Shown piece by piece: positions 1-4,856 of a DNA stretch of 7,573 nucleotides. The stretch is from Sulfurovum sp. UBA1140 (GTDB taxonomy: Bacteria; Campylobacterota; Campylobacteria; Campylobacterales; Sulfurovaceae). A model generated the notes under the pieces. That model saw only the letters and a list, made by a program, of their open reading frames with translations. It was not told the origin of the DNA and did no database searches. Both the position numbers and the translations under genes were made by a program. The stretch spans positions 11,039 through 18,611 of the forward strand of contig DCAF01000076.1 in NCBI GenBank assembly GCA_002311915.1, read 5' to 3'. The stretch's first letter is position 1; the number at the start of each line of letters is the position of its first letter.

Positions 1-67
1 CATATTCAAAGATTTAATTCAAAATCCAACGCTACCAATTCCTCCTCTTCTAAAGGAGATAATTTGA
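1..67 (+). CDS. 3' end of an unidentified upstream gene
   Basis: Reading from base 2, an open frame of 21 codons runs to a TGA at 65-67. It ends in residues PPLLKEII. The stop shares its last base with the ATG of the next gene (TGATG), the usual layout of two cotranscribed, translationally coupled genes. The frame starting at base 1 is also open here, but it runs straight into the phosphoesterase frame and gives a Ser/Asn-rich string, so it is less likely. The fragment is too short to name a product. Confidence 0.55.
   Translation, partial: IFKDLIQNPTLPIPPLLKEII
42..58 (+). promoter_or_regulatory. Shine-Dalgarno of the phosphoesterase gene, inside a small hairpin
   Basis: AAAGGAG (52-58) is a strong ribosome binding site, 8 bases before the ATG at 67. 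The core AGGAG (54-58) is exactly complementary to CTCCT (42-46), giving a 5-bp stem with a 7-base loop. Both arms lie inside the end of the upstream reading frame, so a ribosome finishing that gene would open the stem. This supports translational coupling. The pairing is seen in the sequence; the effect is inferred. Confidence 0.45.
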
Positions 68-882
68 TGAAACTAGCATTCATCGGAGACATAGTAGGTA
101 GACCAGGGCGTGAGATAATCGCAAAGTATCTTCCTGAACTTAAAAAGAAATATCATATTGATTTTGTTATCGCCAATTATGAAAATGTAAGTCATGGTTT
201 TGGATTGACCAAAAAAAATTGTGAAGAGCTTTTAGGCTATGGCATTGATGCCATGACAGGGGGAAATCACTCATGGGATAAAAAAGAGATATTTGAGATG
301 TTTAACACTTATCCTTTAATTCGCCCCATAAATTACCCTAATGCCAGTCCAGGAAAAGGGGTACTCAAAATTAATATTCTAGGCAACCATGTGGCAATTA
401 TTAATGTTATGGGAAATTATACCATGCCCATGTCGGACAACCCTTTTATTAAAATTGATCAAGTAGTTAAGCAATTGATAACCGAAGGAGTAAAGCATAT
501 TATTGTTGATGTTCATGCCGAATCCACCAGTGAAAAGTTGGCAATGTTGCATCTACTTAAAAGTAGAGTCTCTGCCATTTTTGGCACCCATACCCATGTA
601 GGAACCGATGATTTAATTATTGCAGATGGATGCTGTTACGTAACCGATGTGGGCTTAACAGGGTGTCGTGACCATATTATAGGAATGGATAAAAAAATAC
701 CTCTTCAGCGTTTTATGACAGGAGTTGGAGGGCATTTTGATATTCCTAAAAAGTGTCAAAAGGTTTTACAATTGGTCATTTTTGAACTCGATGCCAACGG
801 ACGTACCTTAAAGGCAGAAAAACTAAAAATATATGATACAGAAGAAATCGTTAAAACAGAAGGAAGGGTTGAGCAGTATTAA
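67..882 (+). CDS. ymdB: YmdB-type metallophosphoesterase (TIGR00282 family)
   Basis: A 271-residue cytoplasmic calcineurin-like phosphoesterase. Characterised relatives (Bacillus YmdB and similar proteins) hydrolyse 2',3'-cyclic nucleotides at a dinuclear metal centre; the physiological role in this phylum is unknown. Family motifs appear in order: GDIVGRPGRE (7-16), YENVSHGFGLT (38-48), GGNHSWD (65-71), VDVHAESTSEK (147-157), GTHTHVGTDD (173-182) and TDVGLTGCRDHIIG (about 194-207). The metal ligands expected from YmdB (D8, E39, N40, N67, H150, H175, H177) are all present at the same residue numbers, so the enzyme should be active. The usual NGEN segment reads NYEN. I chose the ATG at 67 over the adjacent TTG at 64 because its spacing from AAAGGAG is better and it makes the TGATG overlap with the upstream gene. 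No signal peptide or membrane segment is visible. Only the upstream gene appears coupled; leuD downstream has its own promoter. Confidence 0.9.
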   Translation: MKLAFIGDIVGRPGREIIAKYLPELKKKYHIDFVIANYENVSHGFGLTKKNCEELLGYGIDAMTGGNHSWDKKEIFEMFNTYPLIRPINYPNASPGKGVLKINILGNHVAIINVMGNYTMPMSDNPFIKIDQVVKQLITEGVKHIIVDVHAESTSEKLAMLHLLKSRVSAIFGTHTHVGTDDLIIADGCCYVTDVGLTGCRDHIIGMDKKIPLQRFMTGVGGHFDIPKKCQKVLQLVIFELDANGRTLKAEKLKIYDTEEIVKTEGRVEQY

Positions 883-902
883 CACATTATTAACAGATAT
901 GA

Positions 903-930
903 TTGCCTTTAAACGCATTTTGGCTATAAT
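903..930 (+). promoter_or_regulatory. Probable sigma-70 promoter for leuDB
   Basis: A perfect TATAAT lies at 925-930, preceded by TTTTGGC, a context common at housekeeping promoters of Campylobacterota. A weak -35 candidate, TTGCCT (903-908), sits 16 bp upstream. Transcription would start near 937, leaving a leader of about 40 bases before the leuD TTG. The position between ymdB and leuD suggests that leucine genes are not simply cotranscribed with ymdB. Confidence 0.65.
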
Positions 931-945
931 CGCGACATTATATTA

Positions 946-962
946 AATAGGCAACACCTATT
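946..962. promoter_or_regulatory. Inverted repeat in the leuD leader
   Basis: AATAGG (946-951) and CCTATT (957-962) form a perfect 6-bp inverted repeat around the 5-base spacer CAACA. It begins about 9 bases after the predicted transcription start and ends 4 bases before the leuD ribosome binding site. It could be a dimeric repressor operator or a small mRNA hairpin. No terminator-like T tract or leader peptide rich in leucine codons is visible, so classical attenuation is not supported. Confidence 0.35.
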
Positions 963-966
963 ATTT

Positions 967-973
967 GAAGGAT
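967..973 (+). promoter_or_regulatory. Ribosome binding site that selects the TTG start of leuD
   Basis: GAAGGAT lies 5 bases before TTG (979-981). There is no ATG or GTG in frame between the promoter and the conserved N-terminal motif of LeuD, so this site decides the start. Confidence 0.7.
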
Positions 974-978
974 AGCAT

Positions 979-1473
979 TTGCAAGGTAAAGTTTGGAAAT
1001 TTGGTGACAATATAGATACAGATTTGATTATAGCAGCAAGATACCTCAATACCAGTGAACCCAGTGAATTGGCAAAACATGTTATGGAAGATACAGATCC
1101 AACCTTTGTCTCAAAGATGAAAGTGGGAGATATAATTGTAGCAGGTGAAAACTTTGGTTGTGGTAGCAGTCGTGAACATGCGCCTATTGCTCTAAAAGCC
1201 GCGGGGATTTCAGCCATTATTGCCCCAACCTTTGCAAGAATTTTCTATAGAAATGCATTTAATATGGGCTTACCCATTTTTGAGCTTGAAGCTTCAGCTG
1301 AAATAGATGAAGGTGATACCGTTAAAGTAGATATGGCAAAAGGTGAAGTTATTAATATCACTCAAGCCAAAACCTATAAATTTAGAGCCATTCCAGAGTT
1401 TATGCAAGGGTTGGTAGATGCAGGTGGACTCATAGAGTTTGCTAAAAAAGAGATAGCACAAAGTAAGGGTTAA
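979..1473 (+). CDS. leuD: 3-isopropylmalate dehydratase small subunit
   Basis: LeuD pairs with the iron-sulfur large subunit LeuC to isomerise 2-isopropylmalate to 3-isopropylmalate in leucine biosynthesis. The 164 residues match the short, archaeal-type LeuD/HacB family rather than the roughly 200-residue E. coli form. Visible motifs are GDNIDTDLIIAARYL (9-23) near the N-terminus, the substrate-binding GENFGCGSSREHAP (56-69), and the swivelling-domain segment PTFARIFYRNAFNMGLPI. The start is a TTG with a good ribosome binding site; translation from it gives the expected N-terminus. leuB follows after only 4 bp, so the two genes are almost certainly one operon. The partner leuC is not in this window. 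Short LeuD-like subunits can also serve homoaconitase-type enzymes; the tight link to leuB and the LeuB-specific motifs there favour leucine synthesis. Confidence 0.93.
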   Translation: MQGKVWKFGDNIDTDLIIAARYLNTSEPSELAKHVMEDTDPTFVSKMKVGDIIVAGENFGCGSSREHAPIALKAAGISAIIAPTFARIFYRNAFNMGLPIFELEASAEIDEGDTVKVDMAKGEVINITQAKTYKFRAIPEFMQGLVDAGGLIEFAKKEIAQSKG

Positions 1474-1477
1474 GATT

Positions 1478-2554
1478 ATGGGTAGAAATTATAAAATTGG
1501 TATCATCAAAGGCGATGGTATTGGTCCAGAGATTATTAATGAAGCAATGAAAGTATTGGATGCACTCTCGGCAACCATGGGTTTCAACTTAGAATACAGA
1601 GAGATGCTTTTAGGAGGGTCTGCTATTGATGAAACAGGAGTACCACTCCCCGATGCAACCATTCAAGGGGTCAAACGATGCGATGCGGTACTTTTTGGTG
1701 CCATTGGTGGACCTAAATGGGACAACTTAGAGCGTCACTTAAGACCAGAAACAGGTCTATTGGGCATTAGAAAAGCGATGGGTACATTTGCCAACCTTCG
1801 CCCTGCCATTGTTTATGATGAGTTGGTCAACGCCTCTACCCTTAAACCATCCGTGGTAAAGGGTGTTGATATTATGGTGGTTCGTGAACTAACAGGGGGA
1901 CTCTATTTTGGAGAACCAAGAGCCTTGCTTGAAGAGAGAGCCTACAACACCATGATTTACACCAAAGAAGAGGTAATACGTATTGCAAAAGTAGCTTTTG
2001 AGATTGCCATGCAACGTGATAAACGTGTCTGTTCGGTTGATAAAGCCAATGTTTTAGAGGTGAGTCAGTTTTGGAGAGAAACCGTTATAGAGGTTGCCGA
2101 AGATTACCCTGAAGTAGAGTTAACCCACATGTATGTAGACAATGCTGCGATGCAACTGGTTCGTGAACCCAAACAGTTTGATGTTATTTTAACAGGAAAT
2201 ATTTTTGGTGATATTCTCTCTGATATAGCAAGTATGCTTAGTGGGTCAATTGGACTGCTCCCTAGTGCTAGTACAGGTAATGGTGTAGGACTCTATGAAC
2301 CAATTCATGGTTCTGCACCCGATATTGCAGGGCAAGGCATCGCCAATCCATTAGCCACCATCTCTAGTGCTTCAATGATGCTACGATATGCATTGGGTGA
2401 AGAGAAAGCTGCAAATAAAATTGATGAAGCCATCAAAAAATCCTTAAGACAAGGGTATAGAACAGGTGATTTAAGTGCTTATGATGCCGTTGAAATCTGC
2501 TCATGTACTGAAATTGGTGATATTATTGCCAATTATGTCTGTAAGTCAAAATAG
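1478..2554 (+). CDS. leuB: 3-isopropylmalate dehydrogenase
   Basis: LeuB carries out the NAD-dependent oxidative decarboxylation of 3-isopropylmalate to 2-oxoisocaproate, the step after LeuCD. The protein has 358 residues, the normal full length, and no signal peptide. Motifs seen: GDGIGPEI (12-19); RELTGGLYFG (136-145), the segment that separates LeuB from isocitrate dehydrogenase; KANVLE (189-194) with the catalytic lysine; YVDNAAMQLV from 219 and GNIFGDILSD (240-249), which supply the metal-binding aspartates D221, D245 and D249; and the cofactor loop EPIHGSAPDIAGQGIANP. All catalytic residues expected for the family are present. The ATG at 1478 is 4 bp after the leuD stop, and its ribosome binding site (TAAGGG, 1464-1469) lies inside the end of leuD, so translation is probably coupled. 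Transcription ends towards a convergent minus-strand gene. Confidence 0.97.
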   Translation: MGRNYKIGIIKGDGIGPEIINEAMKVLDALSATMGFNLEYREMLLGGSAIDETGVPLPDATIQGVKRCDAVLFGAIGGPKWDNLERHLRPETGLLGIRKAMGTFANLRPAIVYDELVNASTLKPSVVKGVDIMVVRELTGGLYFGEPRALLEERAYNTMIYTKEEVIRIAKVAFEIAMQRDKRVCSVDKANVLEVSQFWRETVIEVAEDYPEVELTHMYVDNAAMQLVREPKQFDVILTGNIFGDILSDIASMLSGSIGLLPSASTGNGVGLYEPIHGSAPDIAGQGIANPLATISSASMMLRYALGEEKAANKIDEAIKKSLRQGYRTGDLSAYDAVEICSCTEIGDIIANYVCKSK

Positions 2555-2560
2555 TATTAA

Positions 2561-2584
2561 GTAGCGTGGGCATTCCTGCCCACG
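2561..2584. repeat. REP-like hairpin with a GTAG head
   Basis: Immediately after the tetranucleotide GTAG (2561-2564), CGTGGGCA (2565-2572) and TGCCCACG (2577-2584) form a perfect 8-bp, GC-rich palindrome around a TTCC loop. It is strikingly GC-rich for this AT-rich DNA. GTAG directly before a hairpin is the hallmark of REP elements moved by REP-associated tyrosine transposases (RAYT). It lies between convergent genes, a usual REP location. It may also help stop transcription, but the run after it on the plus strand is A, not T, so it is not a canonical intrinsic terminator for either gene. Only one copy is in this window. Confidence 0.5.
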
Positions 2585-2604
2585 AAAAAGAGTCTATTGT
2601 ATCT

Positions 2605-2910
2605 CTACTCAGCCTCTTCTTCCTCTTTTATAGGTTTATTCACTGCTTTTGCCATAACTTCAATATAACAACTCTCTAATTTATCTGCACTTGCTTTGTC
2701 TAAAGCTTTTAAAGCATCATCAAAACTCATTGCTTTTGCATCTTCTTGATTTACTCCAAAACGACAATCAAAATCCCAATACATGGTTTTACTGTTGGGC
2801 AATTTCTTTTTTCTTTCTCGTTTTAAATATTTACGCAGTTCATTTTTAATTGAGTCTATCACTCTATCGGGGTGGTGTTTTTCATGTTGTAGTTGAAATA
2901 TTTTTTTCAT
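2605..2910 (-). CDS. DUF6172 family protein of unknown function
   Basis: A 101-residue soluble protein recognised by the pattern of the DUF6172 family: an MKKIFQLQH start, a strongly basic stretch RKYLKRERKKKLP (26-38), then YWDFDCRFG (44-52) and a Ser-Phe-Asp-Asp segment (62-65). It ends in an acidic tail, EEEEAE. No enzymatic role is known for the family, and no signal peptide or membrane segment is visible. The basic patch could bind nucleic acid, but that is a guess. The frame stays open further upstream to 3234, but that would overlap the patatin gene by hundreds of bases. The ATG at 2910 has AAGGAA 4 bases before it and matches the family N-terminus. It is transcribed away from the patatin gene and converges on leuB. 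Confidence 0.85.
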   Translation of the reverse strand: MKKIFQLQHEKHHPDRVIDSIKNELRKYLKRERKKKLPNSKTMYWDFDCRFGVNQEDAKAMSFDDALKALDKASADKLESCYIEVMAKAVNKPIKEEEEAE

Positions 2911-2914
2911 TCGT

Positions 2915-2920
2915 TTCCTT
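2915..2920 (-). promoter_or_regulatory. Ribosome binding site that selects the DUF6172 start
   Basis: On the minus strand AAGGAA precedes the ATG at 2910 by 4 bases. It fixes the start at 2910 rather than further upstream in the longer open frame. Confidence 0.65.
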
Positions 2921-2936
2921 AATTGGATTAATTTTT

Positions 2937-2945
2937 TGGTATTAT
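2937..2945 (+). promoter_or_regulatory. Probable extended -10 promoter for the patatin gene
   Basis: TGG followed by TATTAT (2940-2945) makes an extended -10 preceded by a T run. It would start transcription near 2952 and leave a very short leader of about 11 bases before the ATG at 2963. It shares bases 2941-2945 with the -10 of the divergent DUF6172 promoter. Confidence 0.4.
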
Positions 2946-2946
2946 A
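2941..2946 (-). promoter_or_regulatory. Probable promoter -10 for the DUF6172 gene
   Basis: The minus strand reads a perfect TATAAT at 2946-2941, 36 bases from its first base to the ATG at 2910. Transcription would start near 2934. No clear -35 is seen, as is common in this phylum. It overlaps the plus-strand -10 of the patatin gene. Confidence 0.5.
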
Positions 2947-2950
2947 TCTA

Positions 2951-2956
2951 AAAAGG
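2951..2956 (+). promoter_or_regulatory. Ribosome binding site that selects the patatin start
   Basis: AAAAGG lies 6 bases before the ATG at 2963. A TTG at 2936 in the same frame has no comparable site, and it falls in or before the predicted -10, so 2963 is the better start. Confidence 0.55.
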
Positions 2957-2962
2957 CTATTT

Positions 2963-3730
2963 ATGAAAATCACACTAAGTCTAAGTGGAGGTGGTTTACG
3001 AGGTGCAGCCCATATTGGTGTTATTAAATTTTTAGAAGAGCAAGGGGTTGAAGTGACTGCTGTAGCAGGTTCAAGTGCAGGAGCAATTGTGGGGCTTTTT
3101 TTATCAGCAGGTTTAAAGAGCGACGAAATGTTAGATTTTTTAAAAAACTTAGAACGAAAAGAGCTTTTTGTCTGGGCAACGGCATCGGTCGGTGTTTTTA
3201 GCATGAAACGTTTAGAGACAAAACTGCATGACATTGTAAATATACAAAGTTACGATGCCTTAAAAATCCCATTTTACACCTGTGTAACCGATATTGATAC
3301 AGGAGAGCATTGCTATATTAACCAAGGAAACCCCATTGCCTACACCATCGCCTCTTCAACCATCACCCCCCTTTTTGAAGCCAAAAACATAGGAGAGCAT
3401 TGGTACATCGACGGAGGATTTTCAGACAATTTACCTGTTAAACCCCTAAAAAAATACAAAGAGAAAAACTTAGCCATCAACATCAACCCCCTTAGAGGAG
3501 AGAGACTAAACAGTTTCAAATCACTCTTAATCCGTTCCATTCTTATCATGATTCGCTCCAACTCCATATCAGCAAAAAAACTCTCTGATGCCTATTTTGA
3601 AATCAAAGGAGTCACCAACATGCACCTATTTGATTTTTCAGAAATTGATATGGCATACCAAGCAGGTTACAACGAAATTAAAGAGCATTGGGGGGAGTTG
3701 TCTGAAAAGTTGGGATTCAATCATGTATAG
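2963..3730 (+). CDS. Patatin-like phospholipase (lipid acyl hydrolase)
   Basis: A 255-residue patatin-domain serine hydrolase, expected to cleave acyl esters of phospholipids or related lipids by a Ser-Asp dyad; the natural substrate cannot be told from sequence. The glycine-rich oxyanion loop SGGGLRGAAHIGV is at 8-20. The nucleophile elbow G-S-S-A-G is at 36-40, with Ser38 as nucleophile. The catalytic Asp149 lies in the DGG motif (149-151), preceded by the conserved SSTITPLFEA segment (130-139). All catalytic elements are intact. There is no signal peptide, so it resembles the small cytoplasmic RssA/YlbK-type patatins rather than secreted toxins such as ExoU. The gene stands alone between the divergent DUF6172 gene and purU, which has its own promoter. 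Its base composition changes part way along: the coding strand is G-rich over C in the first part and C-rich over G in the second part, while the protein remains a coherent patatin throughout. Confidence 0.92.
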   Translation: MKITLSLSGGGLRGAAHIGVIKFLEEQGVEVTAVAGSSAGAIVGLFLSAGLKSDEMLDFLKNLERKELFVWATASVGVFSMKRLETKLHDIVNIQSYDALKIPFYTCVTDIDTGEHCYINQGNPIAYTIASSTITPLFEAKNIGEHWYIDGGFSDNLPVKPLKKYKEKNLAININPLRGERLNSFKSLLIRSILIMIRSNSISAKKLSDAYFEIKGVTNMHLFDFSEIDMAYQAGYNEIKEHWGELSEKLGFNHV

Positions 3731-3805
3731 AATTAATAAAAATTTGATAGAGGAGTTGTTTCAAAAGTTATAGTCTCTAATGCATCTAATCTAATCAACA
3801 ACATT

Positions 3806-3814
3806 TGGTATAAT
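3806..3814 (+). promoter_or_regulatory. Probable extended -10 promoter for purU
   Basis: TGG directly precedes a perfect TATAAT (3809-3814), and the whole is preceded by TTT, the classic strong housekeeping promoter form in Campylobacterota. No -35 match is seen. Transcription would begin near 3821, giving a leader of about 23 bases. Confidence 0.75.
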
Positions 3815-3843
3815 TCGCTCCATATACAATAACAGGAACAAAA

Positions 3844-4680
3844 ATGGAACAGAGAGTACGGGTGTTAATTGATTGTAACGATGAGAAGGGTTTGGTTTAT
3901 AAGATTTCAAAGGTCTTTTATGACAGAGATTTAAACATTGAAAATAACCGAGAGTTTGTTGATAAAGAGAAGGGGAAATTCTTTATGCGTACCGTGGTGA
4001 CAGGTGATTTTGATAGCCAAGAGTTAAATCAAGAGCTTCAAAAGGCAGTTCCTAACAATGCACAGATTAAAGTAATTACTCCTAGAGTAAAAAAGATTGT
4101 TATTTTAGCCACCAAAGAGTCTCATGCGTTGGGTGATATTCTTATTCGTCATGAAGCAGGTGAATTGGATGCACAGATTGAAGCAGTTATTGCCAATCAT
4201 GATATTTTAGAGCCATTGGTTCGTCGTTTTGATATACCTTTTTTTCATGTTAGTGCAGAGGGAATGAGCCGAGAGGAGCATGAAGAGCAGATGATAAGCC
4301 TAATAGATGAACAGCTGTTTGATTATATTGTTTTGGCAAAATATATGCGTATCTTGACCCCTAAGTTTGTGGCAAACTACCCCCAACAGATTGTTAATAT
4401 TCACCACTCATTTCTACCTGCTTTTATTGGTGCAAACCCTTATAAACAAGCCCACCAAAGAGGGGTTAAAATTATTGGAGCCACAGCACACTTTGTTACA
4501 GATGACCTTGATGAAGGACCAATTATTGCTCAAGATGTTATTCCTGTTAATCACCGTTTAGATTGGAAGGATATGCAACGAGCAGGTAGAGATGTCGAGA
4601 AGATTGTACTCTCTAGGGCATTAAATTTGGTCTTGAACGACCGAGTTTTTGTTCATGGGAACAAGACCATTATTTTTTAG
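3844..4680 (+). CDS. purU: Formyltetrahydrofolate deformylase
   Basis: PurU hydrolyses 10-formyltetrahydrofolate to tetrahydrofolate and formate, balancing one-carbon folate pools; in some bacteria the formate feeds the formate-dependent purine enzyme PurT. The protein has 278 residues, normal for the family. An N-terminal ACT domain (about 4-80, beginning RVLIDCNDEKGLVYKIS) is the likely site of amino-acid regulation; in E. coli PurU methionine activates and glycine inhibits. The C-terminal formyltransferase fold (about 83-278) carries NIHHSFLPAF (185-194) and AHFVTDDLDEGPII (215-228). The catalytic triad by analogy with PurN is N185, H187 and D223, all present. The ACT domain together with the NIHHSFLP sequence distinguishes it from PurN. 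The ribosome binding site AGGA (3834-3837) is 6 bases before the ATG. It has its own promoter and appears to be a single-gene unit, with a terminator overlapping its last codons. Confidence 0.96.
   Translation: MEQRVRVLIDCNDEKGLVYKISKVFYDRDLNIENNREFVDKEKGKFFMRTVVTGDFDSQELNQELQKAVPNNAQIKVITPRVKKIVILATKESHALGDILIRHEAGELDAQIEAVIANHDILEPLVRRFDIPFFHVSAEGMSREEHEEQMISLIDEQLFDYIVLAKYMRILTPKFVANYPQQIVNIHHSFLPAFIGANPYKQAHQRGVKIIGATAHFVTDDLDEGPIIAQDVIPVNHRLDWKDMQRAGRDVEKIVLSRALNLVLNDRVFVHGNKTIIF
4628..4678 (+). terminator. Probable intrinsic terminator overlapping the end of purU
   Basis: TGGTCTTG (4628-4635) and CAAGACCA (4662-4669) form a perfect 8-bp stem, followed at once by the T-rich run TTATTTTTT (4670-4678). 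The 26-base loop contains a competing small hairpin, TTGTTC (4649-4654) with GAACAA (4659-4664), also close to the T run. All of it lies in the last 18 codons of purU, and the run ends at the first base of the stop codon. Confidence 0.5.
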
Positions 4681-4856
4681 GCATTCAATAGAAAACAATA
4701 ATTTTCAATGTTAATTTACCTAGTTTTTAATTATAAAAATAGATTTTAACCTCTATGGTTTAGATAGACAATATTTATAAAAATAAACTCAAAAAGTAAA
4801 CATGAACTAAAGAAAAATCCTATACCATTTAAAAAGATTCCACAGAGAGGAAAACA
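4681..4856. other. AT-rich intergenic region before the CiaB gene
   Basis: These 176 bases are very AT-rich, and I find no convincing gene in them. The only promoter candidate is TATACC (4821-4826), a poor -10 at the same distance from the start codon (36 bases) as other -10 elements in the window. A small inverted repeat, AACC (4748-4751) with GGTT (4757-4760), and an all-A/T palindrome at 4724-4739 are present but weak. The CiaB ribosome binding site, GAGAGGAAA, is at 4845-4853. Confidence 0.4.

Noticed and set aside
924..1217. Minus-strand open frame of 97 codons across the leuD start region
   Set aside because: It lies opposite the conserved LeuD sequence and the leuD promoter, and its translation resembles no family.
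2936..2962. TTG start for the patatin gene nine codons upstream
   Set aside because: It falls at the predicted -10, has no ribosome binding site, and adds residues not expected before the glycine-rich motif.
2911..3234. N-terminal extension of the DUF6172 frame to 209 residues
   Set aside because: It runs antisense through the start and active-site region of the patatin gene. The family N-terminus and a ribosome binding site place the start at 2910.
3340..3567. Minus-strand open frame of 75 codons inside the patatin gene
   Set aside because: Antisense to well-conserved patatin sequence, including the DGG motif, with no start signals.
3588..3773. Overlapping plus-strand frame at the end of the patatin gene, including a 16-residue peptide from the ATG at 3723
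   Set aside because: Mostly within patatin in another frame. The ATG at 3723 overlaps the patatin stop but has no ribosome binding site, and the peptide is very short.
4367..4561. Second frame of 64 codons inside purU
   Set aside because: Shadow of the conserved PurU catalytic region; Leu/Thr-rich and without start signals.
4724..4739. Palindrome TTTTTA-ATTA-TAAAAA
   Set aside because: All A/T in an A/T-rich gap, so it is expected by chance and would form a very weak stem.
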